Counted from the stretch's first letter, positions 1 to 6,307 are shown. The stretch is DNA of 7,662 bases from SZUA-426 sp041666155 (GCA_041666155.1 JBAYHM010000222.1:1-7662), one strand, 5' to 3'. Notes: a model not told the origin generated them from the letters alone. Program-made: numbers and translations.

Positions 1-135
1 ACCGGTTCCCAGGCTCCGGAGGTCGATGGAGCGACGGTGGTAAGTTCGTCATCGTCCTTGACTTGCGGGCAGTTTGCGAATGTTCGCGTATTCAGGCGTG
101 CCGGCTTCGATCTGGACGCCGCGTGCTATGCCTGA
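1..135 (+). CDS. C-terminal end of a RimO/MiaB-family methylthiotransferase (TRAM domain), partial
   Basis: This reading frame is open from the left edge to TGA 133-135 and gives 44 residues, the 3' end of a gene that starts outside the window. The text contains APEVDGATVV, then a G-F-x-x-VRV stretch, then A-x-x-DL-x-A near the end. This matches the C-terminal TRAM domain of RimO/MiaB-type radical-SAM methylthiotransferases, where APE(V/I)DG begins the domain and an A-x-x-YDL motif closes it. Such enzymes add a methylthio group to ribosomal protein S12 (RimO) or to tRNA A37 (MiaB), and TRAM is the substrate RNA/protein-binding part. RimO is the better guess because of the APEVDG and DL pattern, but the radical-SAM cluster-binding cysteines are not in the window. 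Its stop overlaps the helicase ATG by 8 bases, suggesting one transcript and coupled translation. Confidence 0.7.
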   Translation, partial: TGSQAPEVDGATVVSSSSSLTCGQFANVRVFRRAGFDLDAACYA

Positions 136-2425
136 AAACGGGAGTCTGCCCGGGTATCTGTCGGCTCTCAACCCCGAACAGCTGGAAGCAGTCCGACACG
201 AGGGCTCGCCCTTACTTATACTTGCCGGTGCCGGGTCGGGCAAAACACGGGTCATCACCACGAAGATCGCCTATCTCATCCGAGAGCGCGGTGTCGATCC
301 TGAATCAATACTAGCGGTGACCTTCACGAACAAAGCCGCCCGTGAAATGTCCGAACGCGCGGCCCTCATCGAACCTCGGGCCGCGCGAGCGGTCTTACGG
401 ACCTTTCATTCCTTCGGCGCGTGGTTCCTCAGGCGCAACGGGGCGCTTCTTGGGCTGGATTCCAAATTTGTCATCTACGATGACGATGATTCCACAACGC
501 TTCTTAGCTCCATCATTGAAGACGTTCCGCGCGCGCAAGCCGCGAAAACAGCGCATCTTATCGCCCGCGCGAAAGACTATTTTCTTTCACCCGAAGATCC
601 GGGGCTATCCATAATCGACCATCGCCCCGAGTTCGGAGCGTGGTACCGTGAGTACGAGGAGCGGCTTCGTAAAATCGGCAACGTCGATTTTGGTGATCTG
701 ATCAAACGACCGACCGAGCTGCTCCGAGAACACCCCGAAGTTCGTTCGCGGTTCCGCCAGCGCTTCAAGATTGTTTTGGTCGATGAGTACCAGGATTCCA
801 ATGTCGCCCAGTTCGAACTTTTAAAAGAACTCTGCGGACCGGAAACCTACCTGTGCGTTGTTGGTGACGATGATCAATCGATTTATCGTTTCCGGGGCGC
901 GGAGGTTCGCAATATTCTCGATTTCCCCGACCGTTTCCCCGGAACGACTGTGGTTCGCCTGGAGCGGAATTATCGATCCACCGCGCCGATCCTGAAGGTT
1001 GCCGGCGGCGTGGTCGATTGCAACAATGACCGTTTGGGTAAAACCCTGACAGCTGAGCGCGGTGACGGCAAAACGCCGACGCTCGCGTTCCTGCGCGATC
1101 AGGACGAGGAAGCGGCCTTCTGCGCTGAGCTAGTGGAACGATCGGTCGCGGCAGGTGCCCGCTATTCCAATTGGGCTATTCTGTATCGAACCAACGCGCA
1201 ATCGCTCGGTTTTGAGACCGAATTTCTTCGTAAACGTATTCCCTATCGCGTTGTCGGCTCCCTCAAGTTCTATGAACGGGAAGAGGTGAAAGACGCGCTT
1301 TCTTTGTTGGCTTTCTCTCTCAATCCGCGCGATGAAGTCGCTTTTCGCCGTGTGGTGAACAAGCCGACCCGAGGGGTCGGAGCCGCGACGGTGGAACGTA
1401 TCGTCGCGGAAGCGGGGCTCGGGAGGAGCGAACCTCCCGATGTGAGCTGGGCCTCCTCTGATTTGGATTCCGCGGTCCCGAATTTGATCGGTGATCTGGC
1501 GGCCGCCGCGCGCCGTTTGTCCTCTTCCTTGTCGGCCAAGGCCCGAAGCGGCATCGGCGAATTTCTGCGGGTCGTGGAAAACGGAAAAACCCTCCTTTCC
1601 ATTGAACCCTCTGCCGAGGTGCCTGAGAAGAAACCAAAGGCGCGCGCCGTCACGAAAAACGCTTTGGCGGCGGGGGAAGGACTTTCCGCCTTTGTCGTCC
1701 GTCTTGCTGTCGATTCCGGTCTTTCCGATTATCATAAGGCCCAGGATGAAATCGCGGGCACGCAGCGTTTGGCGAACTTGCAGGAATTGGCAAACGCGGC
1801 GAGCTTGTACCCGCCGACGGCCGACGGCTTGGTAGAATTCCTTGAGCATATCGAACTGGATCGAGCCGCCGCCGCCGAGGAAGCTTCCGAAGATTCGGTG
1901 ACGCTCATCACCTTGCACAACACCAAGGGCCTTGAGTTTCGACGCGTGGTCATGACCGGCCTTGAACAAGGCATTTTCCCGCGCGACGACAAAAAAGGCG
2001 ATGACTTAGAAGAGGAACGCCGCCTTTTCTATGTAGGCGCGACGCGAGCGATGGACGAATTGTACCTCTCCAGTTGCGCTCAGCGTCGGTTGTACGGTCG
2101 AACCATGCCGACCGAGCCGTCCTTATTCCTCCGCGAGATACCCGAGGGTGCTGTTCGAATCATCGGGAAAGCCCCATTCGCCATGGCCCATTCAACATCG
2201 ACCCGCCTTCCCGGAAATAATCGCGCGACGGGAGTTTCCGCTGACGGACTCTGGAAAGCGGGAACTCGCGTGTTTCACGATGATTATGGATATGGGTATG
2301 TGCTTTCGGTAAGGGAAAGCGACGAGGGGCCCATTGTCGTTGCGCGTTTTGAATCGGGAAAAGATTTTAGATTCCTGCCCCGGTTCCAATCCAAAAGCTT
2401 TATGAGGATAGGTTCAGATGATTGA
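128..2425 (+). CDS. uvrD: UvrD/PcrA/Rep-family superfamily 1A DNA helicase
   Basis: ATP-driven 3'-5' DNA helicase, acting in the cytoplasm in excision repair, mismatch repair or replication-fork rescue. All SF1A motifs are visible (numbering from ATG 128, 765 aa): motif I AGAGSGKT 33-40, Ia AVTFTNKAA 63-71, II VDEYQDS 218-224, III GDDDQSIYRFRGA 246-258, IV RLERNYRST 277-285, V TLITLHNTKGLEF 592-604, VI EEERRLFYVGATRA 628-641. Residues about 709-765 resemble the C-terminal Tudor-like domain of UvrD/PcrA. A charged, Pro/Lys/Ala-rich stretch (about 493-508) sits in the 2B region and looks like a linker insertion. ATG 128 is preferred because LNPEQ then falls about 14 residues in, as in the family, and because it overlaps the upstream stop as ATGCCTGA. 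TTG 74 and ATG 80 are in frame, and no start has a strong ribosome-binding site. UvrD, PcrA and Rep cannot be separated safely by eye. Confidence 0.95.
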   Translation: MPENGSLPGYLSALNPEQLEAVRHEGSPLLILAGAGSGKTRVITTKIAYLIRERGVDPESILAVTFTNKAAREMSERAALIEPRAARAVLRTFHSFGAWFLRRNGALLGLDSKFVIYDDDDSTTLLSSIIEDVPRAQAAKTAHLIARAKDYFLSPEDPGLSIIDHRPEFGAWYREYEERLRKIGNVDFGDLIKRPTELLREHPEVRSRFRQRFKIVLVDEYQDSNVAQFELLKELCGPETYLCVVGDDDQSIYRFRGAEVRNILDFPDRFPGTTVVRLERNYRSTAPILKVAGGVVDCNNDRLGKTLTAERGDGKTPTLAFLRDQDEEAAFCAELVERSVAAGARYSNWAILYRTNAQSLGFETEFLRKRIPYRVVGSLKFYEREEVKDALSLLAFSLNPRDEVAFRRVVNKPTRGVGAATVERIVAEAGLGRSEPPDVSWASSDLDSAVPNLIGDLAAAARRLSSSLSAKARSGIGEFLRVVENGKTLLSIEPSAEVPEKKPKARAVTKNALAAGEGLSAFVVRLAVDSGLSDYHKAQDEIAGTQRLANLQELANAASLYPPTADGLVEFLEHIELDRAAAAEEASEDSVTLITLHNTKGLEFRRVVMTGLEQGIFPRDDKKGDDLEEERRLFYVGATRAMDELYLSSCAQRRLYGRTMPTEPSLFLREIPEGAVRIIGKAPFAMAHSTSTRLPGNNRATGVSADGLWKAGTRVFHDDYGYGYVLSVRESDEGPIVVARFESGKDFRFLPRFQSKSFMRIGSDD

Positions 2426-3269
2426 CCAGGACGATCCCCTTGCTTTGCTAACCCTGGTGCCGCGCATCCGTCGCGCCCGCGGCTTTCGCCTCTATACGGA
2501 AAACGGCAAGCGCCTGGTTGACCTCTGGCAGTACGGCGGGGCCGCGGCCCTCGGCCATACGCCCTCCCGAGTCCTTCTCGCTTATAAGGATACCGCTGCC
2601 CGAGGCTTGTTTTGTCCGTTCCCCAGCATCTACGGCCGTCGATTCGAACAAGCTTTGTCTCGTCTTGTGCCAGGCCGCGGCGCGGTTCGCTGGTATTCGG
2701 GGCCGCTCGAAGCTGATCGAGCCTTGATAGCTTCAGGACTTGGCGCTCCTGTTCTCTCGTCTTTCATAGATCCTGCTCTGGAAACTCCAGGGGCTGGCTG
2801 TCTCGCGGCTCTATGGCGACCGTGGATTCCCATCGTTCCCGATGCTGTGTTGCCTACTATCCTCTGTCCGGTCATCCCTTTGCCGCATCCTTCTCGGCCG
2901 GTCGCGTTCTTGCTCGAACCCGCAATCGCCGAACGCTTCCCCGTTTCCGGTCCCGCTTCTCCCGTTATCCTCGCTGCCGCGGCCCGTGCGATTGCCGACT
3001 TGGTCGCCTGCGGCGATGTCGCCAACTCCCAGAGACGGCCGAGTCCTCCCTTGGAAAAAGCATTGTTGAGTGATCTGAGACGGTCTTTTCGCGGACCCTA
3101 TGTTCGATTCTCTGAAGCTGAAAATCCCGCGGCGTATACCGCGCTTTTTAAGCGTATGCTTTCCGCGGGTTTTCTCTTGCCTCCTGATCCCGCTCTGAGC
3201 GCGATTTTGCCCGGAGACTTGAGCAATGGCGAGGAAAAATCGCTGGTAACGGTACTCAGCGTATCGTAA
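2418..3269 (+). CDS. Degenerate class-III aminotransferase-like protein (HemL-like), apparently lacking the PLP site
   Basis: The 283-residue product shows both ends of a fold-type I, class-III aminotransferase of the glutamate-1-semialdehyde aminomutase kind. Residues 20-47 (A-x-G-F-x-L-Y-x-x-x-G-K-x-L-V-D-L, then GH) match the family N-terminus. Residues 91-99 (RWYSGPLEA) resemble its SGTEA phosphate-binding loop. VAFLLEP 162-168 matches the strand ending in the conserved EP. Residues 240-276 (Y-x-x-L-F-x-x-M-L-x-x-G-F-L-L-P-P) match the C-terminal domain. Between EP and the C-terminal part there is no DEV motif and no GK-x-(I/L)-GGG stretch with the PLP-binding lysine. Total length is about 283 against roughly 430 in active enzymes. 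Catalysis therefore looks impossible; it may be a pseudoenzyme or structural protein. The frame is uninterrupted, so it is not a simple pseudogene. The start overlaps the helicase stop by 8 bases (ATGATTGA), with GAGG at 2403-2406. Actual role unknown. Confidence 0.75.
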   Translation: MIDQDDPLALLTLVPRIRRARGFRLYTENGKRLVDLWQYGGAAALGHTPSRVLLAYKDTAARGLFCPFPSIYGRRFEQALSRLVPGRGAVRWYSGPLEADRALIASGLGAPVLSSFIDPALETPGAGCLAALWRPWIPIVPDAVLPTILCPVIPLPHPSRPVAFLLEPAIAERFPVSGPASPVILAAAARAIADLVACGDVANSQRRPSPPLEKALLSDLRRSFRGPYVRFSEAENPAAYTALFKRMLSAGFLLPPDPALSAILPGDLSNGEEKSLVTVLSVS

Positions 3270-3308
3270 GGCTTGCCTTTCCGTTCCGTCTCAGGGATAC
3301 TATTCGGT

Positions 3309-3611
3309 ATGGATGTCGGGGAGATTATACTCATTTCGAGCCGTCTCGTGCTTGGCGCCGCCTCTTCGTTTCTGGCGATAGTATTGTGGTCGAAGACTCG
3401 CGACGTCGCGTGGATGCTGATGGTTATTGCCACAATTGCCGCCTACGCTGAGACCGTGTACACGATATTGGATCGCTTCGGCTTGACCGAAGGGGTTCGT
3501 TTCTCAATCGGCTCCGTTCCTTTAGCTTCTCTGATATTGCCGAATGTTCCGACGCTGCTCTATATCGCCGCTTTCGCCGTGATGGTGGCCCGAAAAGCGC
3601 GGTCTCGTTGA
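3309..3611 (+). CDS. Small three-helix membrane protein of unknown function
   Basis: Encodes 100 residues that I do not recognise. Three hydrophobic segments are visible, about residues 5-27, 32-53 and 70-94, separated by short charged loops (SKTRD and LDRFGLTEGVR), and the chain ends with ARKARSR. The basic end suggests a cytoplasmic C-terminus. The frame can be extended upstream to TTG 3273, but that codon has no spaced ribosome-binding site. ATG 3309 has AGGGA at 3293-3297, 11 bases upstream, which is a long but tolerable spacing. The gene lies 39 bp after the aminotransferase-like gene and is probably carried on the same transcript. There is no enzymatic motif or signal peptide cleavage site that I can see. 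An integral inner-membrane location is inferred from hydrophobicity alone. Confidence 0.65.
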   Translation: MDVGEIILISSRLVLGAASSFLAIVLWSKTRDVAWMLMVIATIAAYAETVYTILDRFGLTEGVRFSIGSVPLASLILPNVPTLLYIAAFAVMVARKARSR

Positions 3612-3624
3612 TGACCCTTCGTTC

Positions 3625-3652
3625 TTGACGAAACCTAGAAAAACGGTATCCT
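3625..3652 (+). promoter_or_regulatory. Candidate sigma-70-type promoter for the 3698 gene (and possibly rplM)
   Basis: TTGACG (3625-3630) is followed after 16 bases by TATCCT (3647-3652). The predicted transcript start, near 3659, leaves about 40 bases of leader before ATG 3698. The next genes, rplM and rpsI, may also be read from here, because no better promoter is evident in the gap before rplM. Confidence 0.45.
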
Positions 3653-3697
3653 TAAAAGAAGTAACTTATTGAGATTTATAGTATCGGAGGATCGACA

Positions 3698-3949
3698 ATG
3701 ATCGCCTTAATCGTCGGAATCGTATGTGTTCTGTTCGCCCTGTTCGCCGTTCTTCCTTTCGGTCTTGATTGGTGGTCCGACGTACTTCAGTTTGCGCGTG
3801 GAGCCTTGCCGGTCGGGGCCATTTTTATCGGTCTGCTTGCCATGTTTATCGGCATCGCCGATATAAAAGACCGCATCGATGCAAAGAAAGAGGAAGAAGA
3901 AGAGAAAAAGACCGGGTCCGAATCGACCGAAGGTTCTCCAAAGGCTTGA
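3698..3949 (+). CDS. Small membrane protein with two hydrophobic segments and an acidic/lysine-rich tail
   Basis: Encodes 83 residues that I do not recognise as a named family. Two hydrophobic segments are visible, at about residues 2-20 and 38-56, linked by a short Trp-rich loop (GLDWWSDVLQ). A highly charged cytoplasmic-type tail follows from residue 57, with a run of Glu and Lys (KKEEEEEKK) and then a Ser/Thr/Gly-rich end. The start is well supported: GGAGG at 3686-3690 lies 7 bases before ATG 3698, and a promoter-like pair sits at 3625-3652. It is placed between a helicase operon and the L13/S9 operon. The charged tail could bind a partner or form a short helix, but that is a guess. Confidence 0.75.
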   Translation: MIALIVGIVCVLFALFAVLPFGLDWWSDVLQFARGALPVGAIFIGLLAMFIGIADIKDRIDAKKEEEEEKKTGSESTEGSPKA

Positions 3950-3960
3950 CATTGACGCCG

Positions 3961-3976
3961 GGATATGTGAATATCC
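3961..3976. promoter_or_regulatory. Perfect 6-bp inverted repeat with GTGA loop ahead of rplM
   Basis: GGATAT (3961-3966), GTGA and ATATCC (3971-3976) form a perfect palindrome, or as RNA a stem capped by a GNRA-type tetraloop. A consensus -35-like TTGACA lies at 3946-3951, overlapping the end of the upstream gene, which puts the palindrome where a -10 box would fall, though no good -10 is present. No T-run follows, so it is not an intrinsic terminator. It may be an operator or a leader hairpin; function unproven. Confidence 0.35.
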
Positions 3977-3986
3977 ATACCTGCCC

Positions 3987-4014
3987 CGTTTACGCATGAT
4001 CGTTTACGCTCGAT
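3987..4014 (+). repeat. Tandem 14-bp repeat in the rplM leader
   Basis: Two adjacent copies, CGTTTACGCATGAT (3987-4000) and CGTTTACGCTCGAT (4001-4014), agree at 12 of 14 positions; the first nine bases are identical. They lie 51-78 bp before the rplM start. They could be a protein-binding pair or a chance duplication. Confidence 0.5.
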
Positions 4015-4064
4015 GCACAAGCGGAATGATCAAATAGCCTAATACAATGGTTGAAGGTACGATA

Positions 4065-4493
4065 ATGAAGACTGTTTTCGTAAAACCCGCCGACGCAGTG
4101 CGGAAGTGGTTCGTAATTGATGCGCAGGATAAGATCCTCGGTCGCGTCGCCGCGAAGGTTGCTTCCATGGTTCGCGGAAAAGAAAAGGCAATTTTTGCGC
4201 CGCATCATGAACTAGGTGATTATGTGGTGATCATCAACGCCGACAAAATTGCCGTAAGCGGCAGTAAACGGCAGAATAAGATCTACTATCGACATTCAGG
4301 GTTCGTCGGCGGTCTAAAGCACGATACGTTCGAAGCCCTTTCTGCTCGGCATCCCGGTGCTCCTCTTGAGATCGCAATCAAAGGAATGCTTCCCAAGGGT
4401 CCGCTCGGCCGAAAGCTTCTCAAGAACGTAAAGATTTACGCCGGCACCGATCATCCGCATGCCGCGCAAAATCCGCAGGCCGTCGAGCTGTAA
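4065..4493 (+). CDS. rplM: 50S ribosomal protein L13
   Basis: Large-subunit ribosomal protein that binds 23S rRNA early in 50S assembly. The 142-residue product starts MKTVFVKPADAVRKWFVIDA and continues with KILGRVA, then GDYVVIINADKIAVSG, YYRHSGFVGGLK, IKGMLPKGPLGRK and YAGTDHPHAAQNP near the end. This is the full set of L13 signatures, and the length is normal for bacterial L13. An in-frame ATG lies 18 bases upstream (4047), but ATG 4065 is chosen because GAAGG at 4053-4057 stands 7 bases before it and because MKT is the usual L13 start. The S9 gene follows after 14 bp, the classical L13-S9 pair. Confidence 0.98.
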   Translation: MKTVFVKPADAVRKWFVIDAQDKILGRVAAKVASMVRGKEKAIFAPHHELGDYVVIINADKIAVSGSKRQNKIYYRHSGFVGGLKHDTFEALSARHPGAPLEIAIKGMLPKGPLGRKLLKNVKIYAGTDHPHAAQNPQAVEL

Positions 4494-4507
4494 TCAAGGG
4501 GTAGCAT

Positions 4508-4900
4508 GTGATCAAGAATCTTGGAATCGGTACCGGTAGAAGAAAGACCTCGGTCGCTCGCGTATTCCTTCGTGAGGGTTCAGGGAAAGTAGTAATTAAC
4601 GGCAAAGAGCTGGTTCAATATTTCGTCCAGGGTGAACACGCCATGATGGTGCGTCAGCCGCTTATGGTTACGGCCAGCGAGAACAAGTTCGACATTCTCA
4701 TCAATGTCGAAGGTGGCGGTCCCCATGGTCAGGCTGGTGCCTGCAGACATGGTCTTGCGCGCGCGCTTTGCCAAGTGGATCAGACGAATTACACCTCGCT
4801 TCGGACCAATGGTTTTCTGACGCGCGATTCGCGAATGGTTGAACGCAAGAAGTACGGTCAGCGCGGTGCTCGCCGACGCTTCCAGTTCTCCAAGCGTTAA
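4508..4900 (+). CDS. rpsI: 30S ribosomal protein S9
   Basis: Small-subunit ribosomal protein whose C-terminal tail reaches the P-site tRNA. The 130-residue product has the S9 signatures GTGRRKTSVARVFL at about 8-21, GKVVING, then GGGPHGQAGACRHGLARAL, DSRMVERKKYGQRGARRR, and the canonical terminal Lys-Arg. The start is GTG 4508 with AAGGGG at 4496-4501, 6 bases upstream. The overlapping ATG 4506 cannot serve because TGA follows at once. Spacing to L13 is 14 bp, so the two are co-transcribed and probably regulated together as in other bacteria. Confidence 0.98.
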   Translation: MIKNLGIGTGRRKTSVARVFLREGSGKVVINGKELVQYFVQGEHAMMVRQPLMVTASENKFDILINVEGGGPHGQAGACRHGLARALCQVDQTNYTSLRTNGFLTRDSRMVERKKYGQRGARRRFQFSKR

Positions 4901-4922
4901 TCAAAGCTTCGTAAGTTATCAG

Positions 4923-5534
4923 ATGACGGTTAAAACCGTCGTGAAAGGAGCCGATCCGGAAGTCCTCAAAGTAGGGCTTACGGACGGCTCTTTTTTATTG
5001 TTCCGCGCGTCTTACCTTAATCCCGGCGTAATGCGTCCCTCCTTAGGACTCGAACTTTCGGAAGAGTTGACCGCCGAGTACCGATGTGCCGCTGATGCGT
5101 ATGCTGCCGAGCTTGCGGCGCTTAGGCTCATTTCCCTTCGGGAGCATTCACGCTTCCTTCTCAGTATTAAGCTTCGCCGACGCGAATGCTCCCAATCCTC
5201 GATTGCGGTAGTTCTGGATCGGCTGCAAAATATCGGATTAGTAAACGATGAGCGATTCGCGCTTATGTGGGTAGAGTCCCGAGTAGCCTCAAAACGTGAA
5301 GGTCGCGCAAAGCTGTTCGGAGGCCTCTTGTCTCGCGGTGTCTCTCGAGATATTGCGGATCGGGTTCTTGGCCTCGCCGTCGACGAACACTCGGAGATAG
5401 AAAGAGCGAAAAAACTGATCGAGAAACTGAAGAGAGGCGCATCAAAAAGTGATGAAGCGATTGTAAAGAAATTGAGGGCGTCGGGATATTCGGAAAAGAC
5501 GATTCGCTTAGCGTTGCGAAGAGAGGAAGAGTAA
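4923..5534 (+). CDS. recX: RecX-family regulatory protein
   Basis: RecX proteins bind RecA filaments and limit or modulate recombinase activity in the cytoplasm. The 203-residue product has the three helical repeats of the family. Repeat 1 (about 61-106) has LRLISLREHSRFLLSIKL followed by VLDRLQNIGLVNDERF, the strongest RecX signature. Repeat 2 spans about 107-152 (ESRVASKREGRAKL, LLSRGVSRDIAD). Repeat 3 spans about 155-200 (IVKKLRASGYSEKTIRLAL). The first 55 residues are a separate, weakly conserved N-terminal part. ATG 4923 lies 22 bases after the S9 stop; its ribosome-binding site is weak. ATG 4839 is in frame but would run through the S9 C-terminus. recA is not in the window. Placement behind S9 suggests read-through from the ribosomal operon. 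Confidence 0.88.
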   Translation: MTVKTVVKGADPEVLKVGLTDGSFLLFRASYLNPGVMRPSLGLELSEELTAEYRCAADAYAAELAALRLISLREHSRFLLSIKLRRRECSQSSIAVVLDRLQNIGLVNDERFALMWVESRVASKREGRAKLFGGLLSRGVSRDIADRVLGLAVDEHSEIERAKKLIEKLKRGASKSDEAIVKKLRASGYSEKTIRLALRREEE

Positions 5535-5542
5535 CGTTTTTT
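5512..5542 (+). terminator. Weak candidate intrinsic terminator overlapping the recX stop
   Basis: CGTTGC (5512-5517) can pair with GTAACG (5531-5536), including one G-U pair, across a 13-base loop. Six T bases follow directly (5537-5542). The stem is short and the loop large, so efficiency would be low. It is the only stem followed by a T-run at the end of the ribosomal/recX operon. Confidence 0.3.
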
Positions 5543-5571
5543 ATCATTTTAGATGAAACTTTTCACCTTCG

Positions 5572-5580
5572 TGATATACT
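5572..5580 (+). promoter_or_regulatory. Candidate extended -10 promoter (distal) for the two-component operon
   Basis: TGATATACT (5572-5580) fits an extended -10 element (TGnTATACT). There is no convincing -35 box about 17 bases upstream. It is immediately followed by the repeat TAATTAAGAT, which begins at its last base. Confidence 0.35.
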
Positions 5581-5641
5581 AATTAAGATTAGAAAAAACA
5601 AAATATGTTGACTTTATAGATGTAATGGATATAATTAAGAT
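5580..5641 (+). repeat. Direct repeat TAATTAAGAT, two copies 52 bp apart
   Basis: Identical 10-bp copies lie at 5580-5589 and 5632-5641. Each is preceded by GATATA and overlaps a -10-like box. A 52-bp offset is close to five helical turns, which would place both copies on the same DNA face. They are possible binding sites for the HTH protein encoded just downstream; this is not demonstrated. Confidence 0.45.
5608..5635 (+). promoter_or_regulatory. Strong sigma-70-type promoter for the HTH-receiver operon
   Basis: TTGACT (5608-5613) and a perfect TATAAT (5630-5635) are separated by 16 bases in AT-rich DNA. The transcript should begin near 5642. That start point argues against GTG 5642 as the translation start and for GTG 5684, which has a proper ribosome-binding site. 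Confidence 0.75.
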
Positions 5642-5683
5642 GTGCGGTACTATTCGTTCCCGTCGCTCAATAAGGATGAAATT

Positions 5684-6307
5684 GTGTCGAAGAACGATAA
5701 AAAGATAAGAATATTCTCAGCGCTTGAAGTTGCGAATATATGCGGCGTGGTGAATCAAACGGCAATTAATTGGATCCGTAACGGATATTTGAAGGCCTTC
5801 ACTACCCCGGGCGGACAATATCGCGTATATGCTGAAGATTTGATGTCTTTTCTGGAGACCCGCGGCATGCGGGTTCCTGATGAATTATCAGATCTGCTAA
5901 AAGAGGATATTGCCTGGAATACCATACTGGTTGTCGATGATGATCGTGATCTGAACGACCTTCTGAAGCGATGGATGGAAAAGAAGATTCCGACTTATCA
6001 TATTGTCCAGGCCTTCGACGGATTCGAAGCGGGAAAAGCCTTGGCGGAGTTTCGGCCTGGCTTTGTCATTCTTGATATAGATCTTCCGGGAATAGACGGA
6101 CATAAGTTGTGCCGGAAAATAAAAGAAGACCCGTCTTTTGGGAAGCCGTTCATTATTTCCATAACAGGGCTGGATATCCCCGAGGAGCGAGCTTCGATCT
6201 TGGAAGACGGCGCAGACGCTTTCTTCTCAAAACCGCTTGATTTCGACCAGATAACAGGCACGGTCCTTGAATTGACCGGAAAAGTTGAAAGCGTGCCGAA
6301 TGGATAA
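5684..6307 (+). CDS. Response regulator with N-terminal MerR/excisionase-type HTH and C-terminal receiver domain
   Basis: Predicted phospho-regulated DNA-binding protein of 207 residues. Residues about 10-60 form an excisionase/MerR-type winged helix (ALEVANICGVVNQTAINWIR, then GYLKAF, PGGQYRV and EDLMSFLE). Residues about 80-200 are a complete receiver: acidic pocket DDD 85-87, phospho-acceptor D131 in LDIDLPGIDG, T161 and K183 (FSKP). The order, with DNA-binding domain first, is the reverse of the common OmpR/NarL layout. GTG 5684 is chosen because AAGGA at 5672-5676 lies 7 bases before it. GTG 5642 would sit on the predicted transcript start and would add 14 residues. The stop overlaps the next ATG by 8 bases (ATGGATAA), so the two receivers are translationally coupled. 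No kinase gene is adjacent, and target genes are unknown. Confidence 0.88.
   Translation: MSKNDKKIRIFSALEVANICGVVNQTAINWIRNGYLKAFTTPGGQYRVYAEDLMSFLETRGMRVPDELSDLLKEDIAWNTILVVDDDRDLNDLLKRWMEKKIPTYHIVQAFDGFEAGKALAEFRPGFVILDIDLPGIDGHKLCRKIKEDPSFGKPFIISITGLDIPEERASILEDGADAFFSKPLDFDQITGTVLELTGKVESVPNG

Noticed and set aside
74..127. Upstream in-frame extension of the helicase (TTG 74, ATG 80)
   Set aside because: The added residues do not look like the family N-terminus and would overlap the RimO-like TRAM coding sequence by up to about 60 bases; ATG 128 overlaps its stop neatly.
1130..1969. A 279-codon open frame on the minus strand inside the helicase gene
   Set aside because: It is antisense to conserved helicase sequence, its composition is Arg/Gly-rich as expected from a shadow frame, and it shows no recognisable domain.
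3618..3632. Short inverted repeat TTCGT/ACGAA after the 3309 gene as a terminator
   Set aside because: It has only five pairs, no T-run follows, and it overlaps the -35 box of the next candidate promoter.
3946..3974. A promoter built on TTGACA 3946-3951 for rplM
   Set aside because: At spacings of 16-18 bases the hexamers (TGAATA, GAATAT, AATATC) are poor -10 boxes, so I list only the palindrome.
4047..4064. ATG 4047 as rplM start
   Set aside because: It would place the GAAGG ribosome-binding site inside the gene; L13 proteins normally begin at the MKT-like start, which here is ATG 4065.
4839..4922. N-terminal extension of RecX from ATG 4839
   Set aside because: It would overlap the conserved S9 C-terminus by about 60 bases, and the extra residues are the frame-shifted shadow of S9.
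5642..5683. GTG 5642 as start of the HTH-receiver protein
   Set aside because: It falls on the predicted transcription start and lacks a ribosome-binding site; GTG 5684 has AAGGA at good spacing.
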